Assembly: GCA_002007465.1 (NCBI GenBank)
Contig: LNAC01001213.1
Location: 218,624 to 282,623, forward strand
Source of the DNA: Ailurus styani
Lineage: Eukaryota > Chordata > Mammalia > Carnivora > Ailuridae
Length of the DNA stretch: 64,000 nucleotides
Direction of reading: 5' to 3'
Made by a program: the position numbers and the translations under genes. Below, piece after piece: positions 1 through 10,857 of this stretch (positions within the stretch are counted from its first letter, which is position 1; every line of letters starts with the position of its first letter). A model generated the notes under the pieces. It worked only from the letters and a program-made list of their open reading frames with translations, ran no database searches and was not told the DNA's origin.

Positions 1-560
1 GTTTATGACACTTCCTCTGCAGAAATGTGGGATACTTATTTAGTGAAAGAACTGGTCATGGTCAGTTCAAAGAGGAAGAGAGGAGACTACTTTTCATAGG
101 GAAGCAGCTAAGACTGAAGCATGTGCAGAGGTCAAAGTCTTTTTCATGAATACTGAAGGCAAGGTTGGGGCAAACAAGGAAATGGGAAAATGTATGTGGA
201 GTGTGGGTGTGTGGTTGTTTGAGGTGGGGAAGAAAGGAGAATTTGTTTCAGCAGGTCATGAAGATGGAAGACTTTTTCCTAAAGTAGCTATGCCCCTTAC
301 AGGCATGGAAAGAAGAGTTCTTTTGTTAATAAATTTGAGGTGTCTGGTAAAGATCAGGAGGTAGAAGATATAAGAGGTATTTACTAAGTACATTTTTCTA
401 TGACTATTGCAAAAGAAATATGAAAGATTTTTTTCATGCGCAATTGGGAATTAGAAGACCTCCTGGATGAGCAAAGTAGCCATAGCTGGACAAACAAGGA
501 ATACTACTCTTTTGGACAAATGACGATTGCTAATGCAAAGAAAGATATGAGAAAACTTCC
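1..560. other. Unique-looking non-coding sequence
   Basis: I recognise no gene or repeat family here. Short open frames exist but lack any domain-like composition, and no splice-flanked exon stands out. Confidence 0.4.
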
Positions 561-660
561 TTCAAGAATGAATGTACTTAATGTCACTGAACTGTGCACT
601 TAAAATGGTTAAAATAATATCTTTTATGTTATGTATATTTGACCTCAATATAGAAAGAAA
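561..660 (+). mobile_element. Old L1 3' end fragment
   Basis: The stretch reads like the conserved end of ancient mammalian L1 3' UTRs: 'AATGTACTTAATG', then an ACTGTGCACTTAAAATGG-like core, then 'TTATGTTATGTATATTT' and an A-rich tail. This is an L1MA/L1MB-like terminus. Subfamily assignment is from memory of the family, and divergence is high. Confidence 0.6.
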
Positions 661-816
661 GAAAAGGAAAATTATCTTTCTGAAATTCACACTAAAAAAG
701 CATTTGAATGTCGAAGTCTTAATCAACAGAGATGTTCCTCCAAGCAGAATCATCTTTATAATATAAATAATATAATAAAATATATATTAAATTAAAAAAA
801 AGGAATGCTGAGTTTA

Positions 817-1019
817 TCATTTTTTTAAAGATTTTATTTATTCATTTGACACAGAGAGAGAGATTACAAGTAGGCAGAGAGGCAGGCAGAGAGAGGAGAG
901 AGGAGGAAGCAGGCTCCCTGCTGAGCAGAGAGCCCGATATGGGCCTCGATCCCAGGACCCTGGGATCATGACCTGAGCCGAAGGCAGGGGCTTTAACCCA
1001 CTGAGCCACCCAGGCGCCC
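817..1019 (-). mobile_element. Can-SINE (tRNA-Lys-derived), minus strand
   Basis: Read on the minus strand, the element starts with a GGGCGCCTGGGTGGCTCAG-like head holding the RNA polymerase III box A and box B. It continues through the pyrimidine-rich carnivore SINE body and ends in an AAATAAAATCTTT-poly(A) tail. A perfect 14-bp target-site duplication, GAATGCTGAGTTTA, flanks it at 803-816 and 1020-1033. The element is full length, and its low divergence suggests a fairly recent L1-mobilised insertion. Confidence 0.95.
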
Positions 1020-1033
1020 GAATGCTGAGTTTA

Positions 1034-1465
1034 GAAAACAACTATTGCTGAGACGCTCAAAAATACAAAGGTTTAATTCATTATTAATTTTAAAAAGGAA
1101 AATAAATTTATAGTCAGTGGAAACAGTGATATAAGACTTTTCATATGAGGCAGGCAGCGGTGATAGATGAGAGATTTCTGTCACGAGCAAAATAGCCATT
1201 GCTATGACAACTAAGAAAAGGGAATAAATTTTAATTAAGTTGCTATAACATATAAGTAAATGGAAAAATTTCTATCCTGAATCATGTTGTCATTGCCAAT
1301 ATAAATTAAGAAGCAAAAAGGCTATAAAATACTTATACTACTTGAGGCTGAAGAAATGGAATGATTCCTTAATTTAAAAAATGGAAGGGTGCTTGCCATG
1401 GTCAATCTGGACATGAAAGTATAATAAGTACTCAGAGAAATAATGGCTGAAAGTTTTTCATTTTT
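1034..1465. other. A/T-rich non-coding sequence
   Basis: I see no gene. Part of it may be strongly decayed old L1, continuous with the ORF1 remnant that follows, but I cannot align it by eye. Confidence 0.35.
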
Positions 1466-1880
1466 GGCAAAGTTACTCAGATACAGATACAGAAAGCTGA
1501 ATGAACAACAAAAAGGGTAAACACAAAGAAACCCATGCTAAGTTAAATCGTAATCAGATTATAAAAACTAAAGCAAAAAAAAAAACCTTTGACAGCAGTG
1601 AGAAAAACAACACCTTACTTGCAAGAACATTAATTCAAATTACATGTTTTTCATCAGAAGTTATGGGGGAAGAGAAGTAAATGGCAAAATATTTTTTAAG
1701 TGTGGAAAGATAACAATTGCCAACATAATTCTATATCCAGCTATATATCCTTTAATAATGAAGGAGAGGGAAAGACTCTCAGAAGAGGGAAAACTAGTAT
1801 CTGTTGCCTACAGATGTAACCTAAAAGAATGGCTAAAGGAAGTTCTCTGGACCAAAAATAAATAATAAAATGCTTTGATA
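1466..1880 (+). pseudogene. Old L1 ORF1 C-terminal remnant
   Basis: The segment follows the ancient L1 ORF1 C-terminal coding region. It has the run equivalent to 'KGKHKETHAKLNRNQIIKT', the 'SEVMG' to 'CGKI' segment, 'ILYPAIYPLIMKE', 'GKLVS' and 'LKEWLKEVL'. ORF1 encodes the L1 RNA-binding chaperone. Here the frame is broken and the copy is diverged, so it is a dead fragment of an L1M-type element. Confidence 0.65.
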
Positions 1881-1924
1881 AGCAATGTGATCATCCTTAA
1901 AAGTAATAAAAATTAGAAATTCAT

Positions 1925-2154
1925 TTTTTTATTCTTTGCCCAAGGGGTATAGGTCTGTGAATCATCAGGCTTACATCTTTCACAGCATTCACCAAAGCAC
2001 AAACCCTCCCCAATGTCCATAACCCATCCACCCTATCCCTACCCTCCCACCCCCCAGTAACCCTCAGTTTGTTTTGTGAGATTAGGAGTCTCTTATGGTT
2101 TGTCTCCTTCCCCATCCCATCTTGTTTCATTATTTTTCCCTCCCTACCCCCCAC
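1925..2154 (-). mobile_element. Young L1 3' UTR, minus strand, runs into gap
   Basis: This is the reverse complement of the G-rich 3' UTR used by the full-length L1 at 8552-15010: 'GATTCACAGACCTGTA', the 'GGACATTGGGGAGGGTTTGTGC' block, and a GGGGGTTGTGGG-like tract. It differs by only a handful of bases from the copies at 15401-15630 and 61690-61930, so it belongs to a recently active subfamily. The element continues into the assembly gap. TTAGAAATTCAT precedes it at 1913-1924 and recurs at 2683-2694. Confidence 0.85.
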
Positions 2155-2568
2155 NNNNNNNNNNNNNNNNNNNNNNNNNNNNNNNNNNNNNNNNNNNNNN
2201 NNNNNNNNNNNNNNNNNNNNNNNNNNNNNNNNNNNNNNNNNNNNNNNNNNNNNNNNNNNNNNNNNNNNNNNNNNNNNNNNNNNNNNNNNNNNNNNNNNNN
2301 NNNNNNNNNNNNNNNNNNNNNNNNNNNNNNNNNNNNNNNNNNNNNNNNNNNNNNNNNNNNNNNNNNNNNNNNNNNNNNNNNNNNNNNNNNNNNNNNNNNN
2401 NNNNNNNNNNNNNNNNNNNNNNNNNNNNNNNNNNNNNNNNNNNNNNNNNNNNNNNNNNNNNNNNNNNNNNNNNNNNNNNNNNNNNNNNNNNNNNNNNNNN
2501 NNNNNNNNNNNNNNNNNNNNNNNNNNNNNNNNNNNNNNNNNNNNNNNNNNNNNNNNNNNNNNNNNNNN
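2155..2568. other. Assembly gap (414 N)
   Basis: An uninterrupted run of N. It sits between an L1 3' UTR and a SINE body, so it probably hides the rest of the L1 and the tail of the SINE. Its true length is unknown. Open frames translated across it are artefacts. Confidence 0.99.
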
Positions 2569-2677
2569 CAGAGGCAGGTGTAGAATTGAGCCCAGTGTTG
2601 GACTCGATCCCAGGACACTGGGAGCATAACCTGAGTTGAAGGCAGATACTTAACTGACTGAGCCAACCAGGTATCCC
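2569..2677 (-). mobile_element. Can-SINE, minus strand, tail lost in gap
   Basis: This is the tRNA-like head half of a Can-SINE, with box B and box A readable on the minus strand. It is more diverged than most copies here. The 3' half lies in the gap. TTAGAAATTCAT follows at 2683-2694 and matches the copy before the L1 at 1913-1924. Confidence 0.8.
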
Positions 2678-2694
2678 CAAACTTAGAAATTCAT

Positions 2695-2961
2695 AACAAA
2701 GAATGAAATATATCTGTAATGAAATGAAAGGTATAAAATAAAATAAATTTGTATCATGTGAAATGTAGGAAAAATAATAAAAAACAAGAAAAGGTAAAAA
2801 TATGAATAAATACAAGTGACCTTCCTTCTGTCCCTGAATTTTCTAAGCTATGTTTTGCAGTTTAAGCAAAATATTACAATAAATGTGAAGTAAATATGTA
2901 AGATAATTGGAAATGGAGGAGGGTAAAATGCTATAAAGGGAAATAAAATTTCTAGAGATAA
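2695..2961. other. A/T-rich sequence, probably old L1 inter-ORF DNA
   Basis: There is no gene. The position just upstream of an L1 ORF2 start and the A/T-rich purine composition fit the decayed region between L1 ORF1 and ORF2. This is inference only. Confidence 0.35.
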
Positions 2962-2978
2962 AGATAGGAAAGGATGAG

Positions 2979-3126
2979 GGGCGCCTGGGTGGTTCAGTGG
3001 GTTAAGCCTCTGCCTTTGGCTCAGGTCATGATCTCAGGGTCCTGGGATTGAGCCCTGCATTGGGCTCTCTGCTCAGCAGGGAGACTGCTTCCTCCTGTCA
3101 CTCTTCCTGCCTTTCTACCTACTTGT

Positions 3127-3175
<49 letters not shown>

Positions 3176-3222
3176 GTCTCTGTGTGTGTCAGGTAAATAA
3201 ATAAAAAATCTTTAAAAAAAAA
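2979..3222 (+). mobile_element. Can-SINE, plus strand, with expanded (CT)n
   Basis: Full-length Can-SINE with a GGGCGCCTGGGTGG head, box A and box B, a long CT tract and an AAATAAATAAAAAATC-poly(A) tail. A 17-bp TSD with one mismatch flanks it at 2962-2978 and 3223-3239. It inserted just upstream of the old L1 ORF2. Confidence 0.95.
3127..3176 (+). repeat. (CT)n microsatellite inside SINE
   Basis: An expanded CT dinucleotide run replaces the usual short pyrimidine tract of the SINE. The element is about 40 bp longer than its neighbours as a result. Confidence 0.9.
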
Positions 3223-3239
3223 AGATAAGAAAGGATGAG

Positions 3240-5340
3240 ATAAAATCTTCAGACATAACCAGAAAACATGGAATAAAATGTCAGTTAACACAAATATATC
3301 AATAATTACTTTCAATTTAAATAGACCAAATGCTCCAATCAAAAGACATAGTTTGTCAGAATGGATTAAAAAAAAATAAGACCCATGTATACGCTCCCTA
3401 CAAGAGACCCATTTTAGACCTAAAGAAGGCTACAGATTGAAAATGAGAGGTTGGAGAAACATCTATCATGCAAATGGATATCAAAAGAAAGCTGGAATAG
3501 CAATACTTATATTGGAAAAAAATAGACATTAAAACAAAAAGTGTAACGAGAAACAAAGGAGGACAATATATAATAATAAAGGGGAAAATACAACAATAAT
3601 ATACAACAGTTATAAATACTTGTGCACCCAGCATACGAACAGCTAAATACACAAAACAGTTACTAACAAACATAAGGAACTAATTGATAATAATACAATA
3701 ATAGTAAGGGACTTTAACACCCCAGTTACATCAATGAACTTATCCCCTAAGAAGAAAGTCAATAAGGAAAAAATAGCTTTGATGACACACTGTAACAGAG
3801 GGATTTAACAGATGTATTTATCTCTAAACAGCAGAATACACATTCTTTTCAAGTGCACATGGAACATTCTCCAGAATAGATCACACATTAATCTATAAAA
3901 CAAACCTCAACAAATTCTAGAAGATCAAAATCATACCATGCATATTTTCTGGCCACACCTCTATGAAACTAGAAGTCAACCATAAGGAAAAATCTGGAAA
4001 GACCACAAATATGTGGAGGTTAAATAACATGCTACTAAATGATGAATGGTCAACCAGGAAATCAAAGAAGAAATTAAAAAACACATGTAAACAAATGAAA
4101 ATGAAAGCAAGATGATCCAAACCTTTTTGGATACAGCAAGAGCAATGCTAAGAGAGAGGTACACAGCAATAGGTGTCTACCTCAAGAAGCAAGAAAAATC
4201 TTAAGTAAACAACATAGCCGCACACTTTAAAAAGCTAGAAAAAGAACAACAAATGAAACCTAAAACCAGAAAAAGGAAGGAAATAATAAAGATTAGAGGA
4301 GAAATAAATGACATAGAAAAAGAACCAATAGAACACATCAATGAAACCAGGAACTTATTCTTTGAAAAAAATTTAATAAAATTAATAAACCTCTAGACAA
4401 GCTTATCAAAAAGAAGATAGAAAAGACCCAAACAAATAAAATCACAAATAAGATGGGAGAAATAACAATAAATACCACATAGATACAAACAACTATTAGA
4501 AAACATTATGGAAAACTATATGCCAACAATTGGACAACTTAAAAGAAGTAAAAAATTACACTTAAACATAAACTACCAAAACTGAAACAGAAGTAGAAAT
4601 CTTGAACAGACCCATAACGAGCAAAGAAATGGAGTCGGTAGTCAAACACCTCAACCAACGAAAGTCCAGAGCTAGATGGTTTCACAGGAGAATTCTACAA
4701 AACATTTAAAGAAGAGATAATGTCTATTCTTCTCAAGCTATCCCAAAAAATAGAGGAGGAAGGAAATCTTTCAAATTCATTCAATGAGGACAGTATTACC
4801 CTGATTCCAAAACCAAACAAAGACTCCACTAAAAAAGAACTATAGGCCAATATCCTGATGTACACTGATGCAAAAATTCTCAATAAAATACTAGCAAACC
4901 AAATTCAGCAATACATTTTTAAAACAGCATTCACAAAGATCCAGGGAGATTTATTCCTGGGTTGCAAGTGTGGTTCCATATTCACAAATCAATCAATGTG
5001 ATATATCACATTAATAAAAGAAAGGATAAGAATATGAAAATTGGAATAGATGCAGAAAAATCATTTCAAAAAGTGCAATATCCATTCATGATAAAAACCT
5101 TCACAAAGTAGATTTGAAGGGAACATACCTCAATACAATAAAGGCCATTACTTTTAAACCCACACCTAATATCACCCTCAATGGGGAAAAACTGAGAGGT
5201 TGCCTCTCCAGTAGGAACAAAACAAGAGGTCTGCTCTCACCACTGTTATTTGGCATACTACTGGAAATCATATCTTCAGCAATCAGAAAACAAAAAGAAA
5301 TAGAAACACCCAAATCAACAAGGAAAAAGTAAAACTTTGA
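3240..5340 (+). mobile_element. Old L1 ORF2, endonuclease to reverse transcriptase part
   Basis: This is decayed L1 ORF2 in the sense orientation. The endonuclease domain starts near 3360 (trace of 'RMD…KTHVYAPYKRPILD'). It continues through the linker to the reverse transcriptase region, ending near 5300 at the block equivalent to '[21 protein letters not shown]'. Stops and frameshifts are frequent. It is the first segment of a host element that resumes at 5883, 6941 and 15023 after later insertions. Its sequence matches the fragment at 60611-64000, so both come from the same older subfamily. Confidence 0.8.
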
Positions 5341-5869
5341 TTTGAATTTCCCTGATGGCTAATGACGATGAACAATTTTTTCATGTGTCTGATAGCCATT
5401 TGTATGTCTTCTTTGGAGAAGTGTCTGTTCATGTCTTCTGCCCATTTTTTGACATGATTATCTGGTGTTTTTTGGGGGTGTTGAGCTTGAGAAGTTCTTT
5501 ATAGATCTTGGATATCAGCCCTTTGTCTACAGTGTCATTTTTTAATATCTTCTCCCATTCCATGGGTTGCCTCTTTGTTTTGTTGACTGTTTCCTTTGCT
5601 GTGCAGAAGCTTTTTATCTTGATAAAATCCCAAAAGTTCATTTTCACTTTTATTTCCTTTTCATTTGGAGATGTGTCTTCAAAAAAGTTGCTATGGCCGT
5701 TGTCAAAGAGGTTACTGCCTATGTTCTCCTTTAGGATTCTGATGGATTCCCGTCTCATGTTGAGGTCTTTCATCCATTTTGAGTTTATCTTTGTGTATGG
5801 TGTAAGAGAGTGGTGCACAAACAATGAATCTAGGAACATTGAAAACATTAAATTTAAAAAAAAAGAAAG
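5341..5869. mobile_element. 5'-inverted (twin-primed) L1 insertion
   Basis: Positions 5341 to about 5808 are antisense L1 ORF2 C-terminal sequence, where the minus strand codes '[20 protein letters not shown]'. From about 5809 the sequence flips to sense and contains only the last 60 bases of an L1 3' UTR (GCACAAACAATGAATC) plus an A-rich tail. Near-matching 13-bp TSDs (11 of 13 identical) lie at 5328-5340 and 5870-5882. This is the signature of twin priming during target-primed reverse transcription. The host ORF2 resumes immediately after. Confidence 0.85.
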
Positions 5870-5882
5870 AGTAAAGCTTTCA

Positions 5883-6249
5883 CTATTTGGAGACGACATG
5901 ATAGTCTATACAAAAAAAGAAAAAGAAAAAGGAAAGAGAAAACCCAAAGGACTCCACCAAAAAACTTATAGAACTGATACATGAATTCAGTAAAGTCACA
6001 GGATACAAAATCAATGTACAGAAATATGTTGCATTCCTATACAACAATAATGAAGCATCAGAAAGAGAAATTAAGGAATCAATCCCATTTGCAAATGCAC
6101 CAAAAGCAATAAGATACCTAGAAGTAAACCTAAACAAAGAGGTGAAAGACCTGTACTCTGAAAACTTGTAGAAGACTAATAAAATAAATTGAAAAGGACA
6201 CAATAAATGGAAAGATATTCCATGCTCATGGATTGAAAGAACAAATAAT
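5883..6249 (+). mobile_element. Old L1 ORF2 segment (after reverse transcriptase motif C)
   Basis: Continuation of the host ORF2. It begins with the trace of the catalytic motif C ('FGDDMIVY') followed by the 'KSTKKLIELIHEFSKVTGYKI' equivalent and the start of the thumb region. The frame is broken. It ends where an L1 3' end was inserted. Confidence 0.75.
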
Positions 6250-6940
6250 GTTCATATCAGCAATGTCCACAATCACCAAACTGGAAAGAGCCAAGATGCC
6301 CTTCAAGAGATGAATGGAGGGCGCCTGGGTGGCTCAGTGGGTTAAAGCCTCTGCTGCTCAGGTCATGATCTCAGGGTCCTGGGATCGAGGCCCACATCGG
6401 GCTCTCTGCTCAGCACGGAGCCTGCTTCCCCTTCTCTCTCTGCCTGCCTCTGCCTCCTTGTGATCTCTCTCCCTCTGTGAAATAAATAAATAAAATCTTT
6501 TAAAAAAAAGAGATGAATGGATAAAGAAGATGTAGTCTATATATACAATGGAACATTACTCAGACTTAAGAAAGGATGAATACCCACCTTTTGTATCAAC
6601 AAGGACTGGAGGAGATTATGCTGAGTGAAATAAGTCAAGCAGAGAAAGTCCATTTCCATATTATTTCACTTACTTGTGGTAAATAAGGAATAAATTGGAG
6701 GACTCTAGGAGAAGGAAAGAAAAAGTGTTTTGGGGGTAAATCAGAAGGGGAGGCAAACCATGAGAGACTGTGGACTCTGAGAAACAAACTGAGGGTTATG
6801 GAGGAGAGGGGGGAGCCTGGTGGTGGGTATTAAGAAGGGCATGGATTGCATGGAACACTGGGTGTGGGGCATAAACAATGAATCTTGGATCACTGAAAAA
6901 ATAAAATAAAAAATAAATAAAATAAAATAAAATAAAATGC
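6250..6940 (+). mobile_element. 5'-truncated L1 3' end, plus strand
   Basis: It contains the last part of ORF2 ('WIKKM.SIYTMEHYS' and 'EEIMLSEISQAEK' equivalents). The 3' UTR has 'CATGAGAGACTGTGGACTCTGAGAAACAAACTGAGGG' in broken-up form and 'GCATAAACAATGAATCTTGGA', and the tail is (AAATA)n. This 3' UTR type differs from that of the full-length L1 at 8552. It inserted into the host ORF2, which resumes with the 'CCTGTACTACC' segment, and it was itself hit by a SINE. Edges are approximate. Confidence 0.8.
6319..6508 (+). mobile_element. Can-SINE, plus strand, nested
   Basis: Full-length Can-SINE inside the L1 3' end. A perfect 13-bp TSD, AGAGATGAATGGA, flanks it at 6306-6318 and 6509-6521. It is therefore younger than the L1 fragment that holds it. 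Confidence 0.95.
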
Positions 6941-8539
6941 CTGTACTACCAAAGCAATCAACACATTTAATCCAATCCCTGTGAAAATACCAACAACATT
7001 TTTACAGAGATAGAACAAACAATCTTAAACTTTGTATGAAACCACAAAAGACCCCAAGGAATCAAAGCAATCTTGAAAGAAAGCAAAGCTGGAGGCATCA
7101 TAATTCCAGACTTCAAGTTATATGACAAAGTTTTAATCAAGACAGTATAATACTGGCATAATAATAGACACATGAATCAATACAACAGAATAGAAAATCC
7201 AGAAATGGACCCACAATTATTTGTTAAACTAACCTTTGACAAAGCAGGAAAGAATATCCAATGGAGAAAAGATGCTCTCTTCAACAAATGCTGTTGAGAA
7301 GACTGGACACTGGACAGCCACATGAAACAGTATGAAACTAGATCACTTTCGTTCACAATAATAAATTCAAAATAGATCAAAGACCTAAATGGGAGACCTG
7401 GAACCATAAAAAATCTAAACATAGTAAGTAACCTCTTTGACAACAACAATAGCAACTTCTTTCTAGATGTCTCCCGAGTCAGGTGAAACAAAAGCAAAAA
7501 TAAACTATTGGGACTTCATCAAAATAAAAAGCTTCTGCACAGCAGAGGAGACAATCAACAAAATTAAAAGGCAACATATGAAATGGGAGAAGATATATAC
7601 AAATGACATCTTTGATAAAGGGCTGTAATCCAAAATATCAAAAAGAATTTTGAAACTCAACACCCAAAAAACAAATATTACAAATTAAAAATGGACAGTA
7701 GACATGAATAGACATTTTCCCAAAGAAGACATATAGATGGCCAACAGACACGTGAAAAGATGCTCAACATCACTCTCACCAGGGAAATACAAATCAAAAC
7801 CACAATAAATTATCACTTCATACCTGTCAGAATGGCTAAAATTAACATCACAGGAAACAACAGGCCTTAGATAGGATATGAAGGAAAAGAAACCCTCATG
7901 CACTGTTTGTGGGAATGGAAAGTGTTGCAGCCACTCTGGAGAACACTAATGCAGAAAGTTAAAAATAGAACTACCTTGCAACTCAAAAATTGCACTACTA
8001 AGTATTTATCCAAAGAATACAAGAACACTAATTAAAATTGATACATGGACTCCTATATTTATAGCAGCATTATTTACAGTAGCCATGCCATGATAGAACC
8101 CCAAGAATTCATTGATTGGGGAATGGATAAAGAAGATGGGGTGCATATATTCAATGGAATATTATTGAGCCATAAGAAAGAATGGAATCTTGGGATGTCT
8201 GGGTGACTCAGTTGGTTAAGTGTCTTCCTTCAGCTCAGGTCATGATCTCAGGGTCCTGGGATCGAGTCCCACATTGGGCTCCTTGCTCAAGAGGGAGACT
8301 GTTTCTCCATCTGCCTGACAATCACCCTACTTATGCTCTTTCTCTCTCTGACAAAAAAATAAATTAAGAAATACATAAAACTTTAAAAAGAATGAAATCT
8401 TGCTATTTGCAATGACTTGGATGAACCTTGTTGGTAAAATGGCAAGGAAAACAAGTCAGTCAGTAAAAGACAAGTACAATATGAATTCATTCACCTGTGG
8501 AATTCATGAAAAGAACAAGCAAAAAAAGAGAGATAAAAA
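6941..8539 (+). mobile_element. Old L1 ORF2 C-terminal part and start of 3' UTR
   Basis: The host L1 resumes here. It shows the thumb and C-terminal region: equivalents of '[36 protein letters not shown]', the cysteine-rich area, and 'KMGCIYSMEYY'. It runs to the start of the 3' UTR near 8520. It has many stops and is interrupted by a SINE at 8193-8387. At 8540-8551 it is split by the full-length L1, and its 3' end reappears at 15023. Confidence 0.8.
8193..8387 (+). mobile_element. Can-SINE, plus strand, nested
   Basis: A somewhat older Can-SINE (head GGATGTCTGGGTGACTCAG). TSDs differ at one position: AAGAATGGAATCTTG at 8178-8192 and AAGAATGAAATCTTG at 8388-8402. It lies inside the 'EILLFAMTWM' region of the host L1 ORF2. 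Confidence 0.93.
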
Positions 8540-8559
8540 GAGAGAGGGAAGAGGAGGAG

Positions 8560-8570
8560 CAAGATGGCGG
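8560..8570 (+). promoter_or_regulatory. YY1-like site at L1 5' end
   Basis: CAAGATGGCGG lies within the first 20 bases of the full-length L1. Mammalian L1s carry a YY1 site (core AAGATGGC) at this place that positions transcription initiation. The match is exact. Present activity is unknown. Confidence 0.7.
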
Positions 8571-9813
8571 AGAAGTAGGAGACCAATTAATATCAGGTCT
8601 CAGAAATTTACCCAGATAGTTAACAAACCATTCTGAACACCTACAAATTCAACAGGAGATCAAAGAGCAATTCTAGGAACAGAAAATCGACCACTTTCTG
8701 GAAGGTAGAACGGGCAGAGAAGTGAATCTGAAGTGATAGTAAGATAGACCCCGGGGGGAGAGGCTGGCTCCTGGCAAGTGAGAGAGCAACGGAGCACAAA
8801 ATTGGAACTTTTAGAAGTCTGCTCCACTGAGGGACATCGCCCCCAGAGACTAAGTGGGGGGTGAAGCCCTCACGGAGACAGTGTGGTTTCAGGACCTACA
8901 GGGACACAAAAAGACCAGGGTGTCTGAGAGCGACAGAGCTCCCAGGTATCAGAGATGGGAAACTGACTGCAGAGATGGAGCCAAGCTGAGGAGGGGTCTC
9001 TCAATTTGGTGTTACCTTAAACCGTGATCCAAAGCACAGTTGGGCCACTGCTCTTTGAGCAGGCACCCCACAAGTGGCAGATTTGGAGAGACCCCCTCCT
9101 TCCTCCTCTGGGAGGAGGGGCATGAGAGTGTGCTGCAGGAATCTGCTGGGTTTGGAGATTCCAAACGGGGCTGTGCACCAGAGATAGAAACACACAGTCA
9201 CAGGCTGGGTGAGCTCGGAGTGCATCCAGAGATCAGGGAGATGGGAGGGACTGACTGAGGATACACTGAGGAGTGGGGTCCCGAGCTCTCCACTCCTCCT
9301 GGTCAGAGATTGGGAGGCCGCCATTTTCATTCCTGTCCTCCAAAGCTGTATGGAAAGCATTCAGGAATCAAAAGCTCCCAAGAGTGAACCTGAGGTAATG
9401 ACTTAGCCTGGCCCCCGGCAAGGGTGGTGCAATTCTGCCTAGGGCAAAGACACTTGAAAATCACAGCAATGGGCCCCTCCGCCAGAAGATCGCCAAGAAT
9501 ATCCAGCCAGCACCAAGTTCACAGATCACTGAGAATTGAGGAACTCCAGAGCTAGGGGAAAGCAACACATAGAATTCATGGTTTTTTCCCCATGATCCTT
9601 TAGTCTTTCAAAGTTAAATTACTTGAATTTTATTTTTTCTCACTCTTTTCTTTAATTTTTTCTCTTTCATATTTAATGTTTTTTAACTATTTTATATAAT
9701 CAATACCTTTTTTAAATCTGTTTAAATTTTCATTGTTATAGTCATATTTAATACCTTCATTGTAATTAACATTTTTTGTATACATATAGGGTCTGTTCAG
9801 TTCACCAGTTTAA

Positions 9814-9876
9814 TAGATATAGATATAAAGATAGAGATAGAGATATAAATAGACATAGAGATGGAGATAGAGATAG
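9814..9876 (+). repeat. GATA-type simple repeat in L1 5' UTR
   Basis: An imperfect run of TAGATA and GATAGA units near the 3' end of the 5' UTR. It encodes a spurious Arg/Asp-rich open frame and is not a gene. Confidence 0.85.
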
Positions 9877-10018
9877 ATTTTTTTTCTTCTACTTTTTACC
9901 TCTTTCTTCTTCCCCCGGTTTCAGGTCTCTTCTGATTTGGTTAGTGTATATTTTTCTGGGGGCATTGCTACCCCTTAGTATTTTGTTCACTCATACATAC
10001 CCCTCTCTAGAGAATTAA

Positions 10019-10776
10019 AAACCATTCCTGGAGAAATAAAAAAACTAAAATCTAACCAAGTGGAAATCAAAAAAGCTATTAATGAGGTGCAATAAAAAAT
10101 GGAGGCTCTTACTGCTAGGATAAATGAGGCAGAAGAGACAATTCGTGATATAGAAGACCAAGTGAAAGAGAATAAAGAAGCTGAGGAAATAAAGAATAAA
10201 GAAGTTGAGGAAAGGAAGAGACAAACAACTACTGGACTATGAGGGGGGAATTCAAGAGATAAGTGATACCACAAGACGAAACAATATTAGAATAATTTGG
10301 ATCCCAGAAGAAGAAGAAAGAGAGAGAGGGGCAGATGGCATATGGGAGCAAATTATAGTACAGAATTTCCCTAATTTGGCAAAGGGAACAAGCATCAAAA
10401 TCCAGGAGGCACAGAGAACCCCCCTCAAATCAATACAAATAGGTCCACACCCCGTCATCTAATAGTAAAACTTACAAGTCTTAGTGACAAAGAGAAAATC
10501 CTGAAAGCAGCTTGGGACAAGTGGTCTGAAACATACAATGGTAGAAATATTAGACTGACAGCAGAACTATCCACAGAGACCTGGTAGGCCAGAAAGAGCT
10601 GGCATGATATATTCAGAGCACTAAACGAGAAAAGTATGCAGCCAAGAATACTATATCCAGCTAAGCTGTCAGTGAAAATAGAAGGAAAGATAAAAAGCTT
10701 CCAGGGCAAACAAAAACTAAGGGAATTTGCAAACACCAAGCCAGCCCTACAGGAAATATTGAAAGGAGTCCTCTAA
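10019..10776 (+). pseudogene. L1 ORF1 (RNA-binding chaperone), broken
   Basis: ORF1p normally coats L1 RNA as a trimer through a coiled coil, an RRM and a C-terminal domain. Visible here are the end of the coiled coil ('SNQVEIKKAINEVQ', then a stop), 'ARINEAEETIRDIEDQVKEN', and the RRM with 'NNIRIIWIPEEEERERGADGIWEQII'. The C-terminal domain shows 'FPNLAKGTSIKIQEAQRTPLK' and ends 'ANTKPALQEILKGVL' at the TAA 10774-10776. A stop near 10095 and frameshifts near 10240 and 10435 break it. The expected start and the first 60 or so codons are absent, replaced by 5' UTR sequence. It lies about 80 bp before ORF2, the usual spacing. Confidence 0.8.
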
Positions 10777-10857
10777 GCAGAGGGACAGCCTAAAAGAAAG
10801 ATAGACCAGAAAGGAATAGGCACAATATACAGTAACAGGCACCCTACAGGCAATACA

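Noticed and set aside
2069..2815. Long open frames of 160-223 codons
   Set aside because: They run across the N gap, so most of their length is undefined bases; the flanks are L1 3' UTR and SINE.
5429..5984. Paired 156- and 158-codon frames on opposite strands
   Set aside because: The minus-strand frame is an L1 ORF2 C-terminal remnant of the inverted insertion; the plus-strand frame is its shadow.
9001..9406. Overlapping open frames of 65-119 codons in both strands
   Set aside because: They fall in the 5' UTR of the full-length L1, which is G+C-richer and so stop-poor.
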